A DNA stretch of 64,000 nt from JBGSPQ01 sp964346765 (GTDB lineage Bacteria > Patescibacteriota > Gracilibacteria > UBA1369): assembly GCA_964346765.1 (NCBI GenBank), contig CAYFWB010000002.1:1-64000 (forward strand), given 5' to 3'. Positions 62,298 through 64,000 of the stretch are shown here, one piece after another. Each line of letters opens with the position of its first letter. The stretch's first letter is position 1. The notes under the pieces were generated by a model. That model made no database searches and had not been told where the DNA came from. It was given only the letters and a program-made list of their open reading frames with translations. The translations under genes and the position numbers were made by a program.

Positions 62298-62315
62298 GCT
62301 TTTTTTATTCTTATT

Positions 62316-62344
62316 ATTTTAGCAGAAAAACGTCTTTTATTCAA
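62316..62344 (-). promoter_or_regulatory. Promoter of the VirB6-like operon
   Basis: On the minus strand: TTGAAT (62344-62339), 17 bp, TAAAAT (62321-62316) preceded by TGC. Same extended -10 as the pilus operon promoter. Confidence 0.7.
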
Positions 62345-62385
62345 TTAAAGACTGGTCTTTTTTTCTTTTAATTCAATTATTTAAT

Positions 62386-64000
62386 CTAAAGTTTATTCCT
62401 GAGTCCGTTCAACCAGAAATTTGACGCTTTGCTTAAGGGTATATTTATCAGATCGTTGCCGTCCGATTTAAATTTAAGACAGGGATAATCAACCGTTTCA
62501 CCTATATCATGCGGCTCGATTATGTGTTGTCTGCAAATTGATTTAAATTTAGGCACTTTTTGTTCATCAACTTCAACTATAAAACCGCCGGTTTCGGAAA
62601 ACAATTTTACTGAATTTTTCAACTTCTTGGCAGGTACATTGTCAAGATCAACAGTAGCGCCAATTTTTCCTTCACCTCTGCCCCCCATGGACATTTCAGC
62701 CACTGTAACGGCAAGTCCGCCTTCGCTAATATCGTGCGCGGCCAGCACGCATTCAGCATCCACAGAATCCACCATGGCGTAAATTTCTTTTTTGGCCTGA
62801 TTTAAGTTAACAACCGGTATGTTTTCACCCAATTTTTTCTTTAATCTGTAATATTCGGATCCTCCAAGCTCATCTTTTCTCTGTCCAATCAAAAATATTC
62901 TTGAACCTGCATGCTTGAATTGCATTGTAACAGCTTTTTTACAGTCATCGATCTTACCCACGCAACAGATGATCGCGGACGGTGGGATCTGTCCGTTTTT
63001 TCCTTCATTGTACAAGCTGACGTTACCCGAAATCACAGGTGTAGGGTATGCGGGATGATTCTTCAGCTTGATACCCTTACAGGCCGCTCCCACGCCACGA
63101 ATACCTTCTTTTAATTCGCACATCTGCTCTTGTCTTTCGGGGTTACCGTAGTTAAGACAATCTGTCACGGCTTGAGGGTAAGCGCCAACGGCGGCAACAT
63201 TACGCATTGATTCAACAACAGCGTTAACCGCTCCATGGTAAGCGTCGATTTGTGAATAACGGGGATTATGATCGGCGGAAAAAGCCACACCCACTTTTTT
63301 AACTTTTTGAGGCACTTTTTCATCGATCAAAGGAGCCATAACTCCGGCATCGGCTTCACCGGCTTCTATTATGGTAAAACCCTGTACCTGTTTATCATAG
63401 CGCTCATAAATCACCTTTCTGTTCGCGATATTTTCTGAAGAAAGCAGTTCAATCAGTATTTTATTATAGTCTTTAGGTTCACCCAATATCGGCTCGGTAT
63501 TCTTTTTATGACCGGGTTTGAACTCTCTATCGTACAACAGAGATTCGGTGATGTCTCTGGAGCAGGCGTCCACGTATATTTCTCCTCTGTATTCCAATGA
63601 ATAGTTTCCTTCAATAACTTTGCCTATCACAAAAGCCCCGGCATTATCCGCGACCGATGGCAGATCCCATTTTTTGTTATAATGATCAACTATCATTTGG
63701 GTCAAACCCGGATGACACATCCAGGTAAATCTTTCCTGTGTTTCCGCGCACCCGATAACCTGTGGCGGCAGATCTTCTATCGCCACGTTCACTTTACCCA
63801 AATCTATTTTGGCTCCAAGTCCTTGTTTTGCGACCTGCTCAACGGTTGAACAGGTAATTCCTCCGGCTCCCATGTCTTTAAAACTGACTTTTTTGATCAG
63901 TCCTTTTTTTTGAAGAATCTTGAAGAGATCGTAAGTTGAAGCCATTAAATGCCTCTTCAAAAAAGGGTTGGGTTCCTGCACCGCCCCTTTATTCTTTTCT
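62386..64000 (-). CDS. purL: Phosphoribosylformylglycinamidine synthase II (5'-truncated by window edge)
   Basis: PurL makes FGAM from FGAR, glutamine-derived ammonia and ATP in purine synthesis. The visible 537 residues are the C-terminal two-thirds. They include KDMGAGGITCSTVEQ (compare DMGAAGL), the second AIRS domain (NPRYSQIDAYHGAVNAVVES, AVTDCLNYGNPE) and AHDISEGGLAVTVAEM near the C-terminus. The frame stays open to base 64000, so the start lies outside; the GTG at 63981 is internal. No clear terminator with a T tract on this strand; the next gene has its own promoter 50 bases downstream. Confidence 0.95.
   Translation of the reverse strand, partial: EKNKGAVQEPNPFLKRHLMASTYDLFKILQKKGLIKKVSFKDMGAGGITCSTVEQVAKQGLGAKIDLGKVNVAIEDLPPQVIGCAETQERFTWMCHPGLTQMIVDHYNKKWDLPSVADNAGAFVIGKVIEGNYSLEYRGEIYVDACSRDITESLLYDREFKPGHKKNTEPILGEPKDYNKILIELLSSENIANRKVIYERYDKQVQGFTIIEAGEADAGVMAPLIDEKVPQKVKKVGVAFSADHNPRYSQIDAYHGAVNAVVESMRNVAAVGAYPQAVTDCLNYGNPERQEQMCELKEGIRGVGAACKGIKLKNHPAYPTPVISGNVSLYNEGKNGQIPPSAIICCVGKIDDCKKAVTMQFKHAGSRIFLIGQRKDELGGSEYYRLKKKLGENIPVVNLNQAKKEIYAMVDSVDAECVLAAHDISEGGLAVTVAEMSMGGRGEGKIGATVDLDNVPAKKLKNSVKLFSETGGFIVEVDEQKVPKFKSICRQHIIEPHDIGETVDYPCLKFKSDGNDLINIPLSKASNFWLNGLRNKL

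Noticed and set aside
1..64000. tRNA or rRNA genes
   Set aside because: I checked the gaps between genes by eye and saw no cloverleaf or rRNA-like segment. A tRNAscan-SE run would settle it.

Overview
This 64 kb window looks like part of a chromosome of a Candidate Phyla Radiation (Patescibacteria) bacterium, possibly from the Peregrinibacteria side. That placement is inferred from style, not from a search. TGA acts as a normal stop (the 5557-residue gene ends in it), so this is not a Gracilibacteria or Absconditabacteria genome with TGA read as glycine. Genes are tightly packed and core genes are mixed with many long, unrecognised proteins. Most start codons have no Shine-Dalgarno sequence. 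By contrast, sigma-70-like promoters are easy to find, with spacers of 15-17 bp and often a TGC-TAAAAT extended -10.

Left part (1-13.3 kb, plus strand). A promoter and an L10 leader RNA with a built-in attenuator precede rplJ-rplL. Next come a membrane-fusion protein and an overlapping RND exporter. A GC-rich 17-bp satellite array containing a 100-base assembly gap (6619-7097) separates them from a type IV pilus operon: PilN-like, PilO-like, PilB, PilC, then a pilin with its own promoter and terminator.

Middle (13.4-37.7 kb). A 716-residue protein with a divergent RelA/SpoT-like domain is followed by a REP-associated (HUH) transposase gene and a perfect 23-bp-arm palindrome. Then comes a 16.7 kb gene for a giant exported protein with calcium-binding DxDxDG repeats, SLH domains, Ig-like, VCBS-like and DUF11-like segments. 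It begins with a tiny overlapping upstream reading frame and is followed by four close-packed genes for exported, cysteine-containing helical proteins.

Right part (37.7-64 kb, mostly minus strand). A two-gene regulator operon (zinc-ribbon protein too short for normal gene calling, and an excisionase-type HTH protein) has nested inverted repeats over its promoter. Next are an AT-rich 10-bp-phased repeat region, uvrA with its own promoter, and a six-gene operon ending in a pre-toxin-TG-like protein and a PrsW-type protease. recF and thrS are divergent. A GC-rich, probably acquired small gene overlaps a solo copy of the 17-bp satellite element. An 851-residue protein, also with a RelA/SpoT-like segment, sits behind a leader peptide and an intrinsic terminator that abuts its start codon. 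A five-gene membrane cluster with a VirB6/TrbL-like protein follows, and a 5'-truncated purL runs off the right edge.

The most promising undescribed items are the attenuator-controlled RelA/SpoT-like gene, the satellite and its solo copy, the giant surface protein with its four exported partners, and the VirB6-like cluster.
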